From contig NZ_JAAMFB010000008.1 in the NCBI RefSeq assembly GCF_013322225.1, positions 1-43,946 on the forward strand: DNA of 43,946 nt, in the 5' to 3' direction. The stretch comes from Agrobacterium larrymoorei. Its GTDB lineage: Bacteria; Pseudomonadota; Alphaproteobacteria; Rhizobiales; Rhizobiaceae. The notes under the pieces are model-generated. The model was not told the DNA's origin. It was given only the letters and a program-made list of their open reading frames with translations, and did no database searches. Positions 43,001 to 43,946 of this stretch are shown here, piece after piece. Both the position numbers and the translations under genes were made by a program. How positions within the stretch are numbered: position 1 is the stretch's first letter; every line of letters begins with the position of its first letter.

Positions 43001-43830
43001 AAAACCCTGACAGCACAACCTTACCCTTCGCCGTTCCACTTTCCATCAGCGCATGCGCCTTGATAAGATTGTCGGCGTTGATCTTTCCGAAAACCTCGGT
43101 CAGCGTTGTCCTGATCTTGCCCGCGTCCACGAGCTCTGAAACGTGGTCGAGCAGCTTGTGCTGTTCCAGAATATCTGCGGTTTCGAAGACGGGGCGAGCG
43201 AACATCATTTCCCAGTGGATGGAAATCGCCTTGCGCTTGAAGGGCATGACATCGAAGCCACCTTTGGGATCATCGATGAGGCAGTAGCGACCCTGTGGTA
43301 CTATCAGCGCGATGCTATCTGCGACGTGGAGATCGCTTTGGGTGGTGGAGAAGACGAAGGACGGGGAGCCCAAACCCAGAGCCTCTACCTGTGGGGCGAG
43401 CGGCTGGCTGTGATCCAGCACATGATGCGCGCCGAGTTGCTTTACCCATTCCTTCGTTTCAGGGCGGGAGGCGGTGGCAATGACGGTGAGGTCCGTCAAC
43501 TGTCGCGCCAACTGGATGGCAATGGAACCAACGCCGCCAGCGCCGCCGATGATGAGGATTGCATTTGCGCCACCTGGAACCGGGTCATTCACTTTAAGAC
43601 GATGAAACAGCGCCTCATAGGCGGTGATCGCGGTCAGCGGAAGGGCGGCGGCTTCTTCGAAGCTCAGAGTTTTCGGCTTTTTGCCGACGATGCGCTCATC
43701 CACCAGATGAAACTCGCTGTTGGAGCCGGGACGGTTGATCGCGCCTGCATAGAAGACTTCGTCTCCCGGTCTGAATAGCGTGACGCTTTCACCGACCGCC
43801 TTGACGATACCTGCGGCATCAAAACAGAGG
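42999..43830 (-). pseudogene. Zinc-type alcohol dehydrogenase, 5' end removed by an IS
   Basis: The surviving part (about 277 codons) encodes a medium-chain dehydrogenase/quinone-oxidoreductase-like protein: FDAAGIVKAVGESVTLFRPG, GDEVFYAGAINRPGSNSEFH, LTAITAYEALFHRL, the cofactor loop IGGAGGVGSIAIQLARQL, and the C-terminal GTAKGKVVLSGF. Such enzymes are normally about 335 residues and start with an MKAVGY-like strand about 60 residues before the FDAAG motif. Here the frame runs into sequence typical of an IS element at about 43831, with no ADH-like N-terminus, so the gene is inferred to be disrupted. The frame stays open into the IS, but translation would lack a proper start. Whether a chimeric product forms is unknown. 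Confidence 0.75.
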
Positions 43831-43946
43831 TGGCTCGGAAAATCTGCACAGCTAGGATAAGTGGAATTTCTGCCTGACTTCAGCTTAAATGCTGAGAACA
43901 GGAGATACCATGACGAGACGACCGCGCCGGAACCATAGCCCGGCTT
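43831..43946 (+). mobile_element. Left end of an IS3-family insertion sequence (runs out of the window)
   Basis: From about TGGCTCGGAAAATCTGCACA the sequence no longer resembles the dehydrogenase and leads, after an AGGAG at 43900-43904, to the first codons of an IS3-type transposase OrfA. IS3 ends usually start with TG, so 43831 is the likely left terminus. The right end and target duplication are outside the window. Confidence 0.7.
43910..43946 (+). CDS. IS3-family transposase OrfA, N-terminal fragment
   Basis: Only twelve codons are visible: MTRRPRRNHSPA. This basic start is typical of IS3-family (IS51/IS407-like) OrfA proteins in rhizobia, which continue with a helix-turn-helix domain and are fused to OrfB by frameshifting. 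AGGAG lies five bases upstream of the ATG. It points away from the disrupted dehydrogenase, towards the window edge. The assignment rests on this short start plus the sequence break at 43831. Confidence 0.7.
   Translation, partial: MTRRPRRNHSPA

Overview
The window looks like chromosome from the Agrobacterium/Rhizobium group (Rhizobiaceae). Coding is GC-rich, genes often overlap by ATGA, and the gene neighbourhood (feuNPQ, cycHJKL/ccm, degP, a two-component pair, glnE, pleC) matches rhizobial chromosomes. I see no rRNA, tRNA or CRISPR array. The species is inferred from protein character and gene order, because no search could be run.

Layout. 1-8.4 kb: the tail half of a gene-transfer-agent-like (RcGTA-type) particle operon: major tail protein, two tail-assembly proteins, a short tape measure, the DUF2460 and DUF2163 baseplate proteins, an NlpC/P60 peptidase and the very large host-specificity protein. 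A small holin-like membrane protein follows. Two related palindromic elements of about 220 bp sit inside and after this operon, and an exact 35-bp fragment of the same family lies before it. 8.5-11.5 kb: feuN-feuP-feuQ, a small periplasmic protein, a response regulator and a sensor kinase, then a lipoprotein. 11.6-15.9 kb: the cytochrome c maturation operon ccmI-ccmE-ccmF-ccmH, preceded by an FNR/FixK-type box and carrying a mobile palindromic repeat at the 5' end of ccmH. 16-20 kb: degP with a structured leader, a REP-like inverted repeat, then a second two-component pair. 20-23.9 kb: glnE, an unrecognised gene and a VOC-family protein.

23.9-33.2 kb: a winged-helix-like protein and an EamA permease on the minus strand, then a soluble PAS chemoreceptor with a good intrinsic terminator, pepN, and pleC, a cell-cycle histidine kinase whose promoter region holds an exact TTAA-N7-TTAAC CtrA site. 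33.3-39.5 kb: a small Arg-rich protein with its own terminator, a divergent uracil-DNA glycosylase-like protein, a YegD-type Hsp70, a class D beta-lactamase, a small membrane protein, a 429-residue highly acidic low-complexity protein, and an atypical short-chain dehydrogenase. 39.6-43.9 kb: ETF-ubiquinone oxidoreductase behind two palindromic operator candidates, a GNAT acetyltransferase and an exported pentapeptide-repeat protein. Last comes a zinc-type alcohol dehydrogenase whose 5' end appears cut off by an IS3-family element running out of the window.

As a whole the window is mostly core chromosome: respiration, envelope sensing, nitrogen control and cell cycle. The accessory signals are the domesticated phage-tail operon, three classes of palindromic repeat and the IS at the right edge. 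I found no clear novel defence or biosynthetic system. The most unusual items are the acidic disordered protein, the repeat inserted in-frame at ccmH, the GTA-associated palindromic elements and the CtrA site at pleC.
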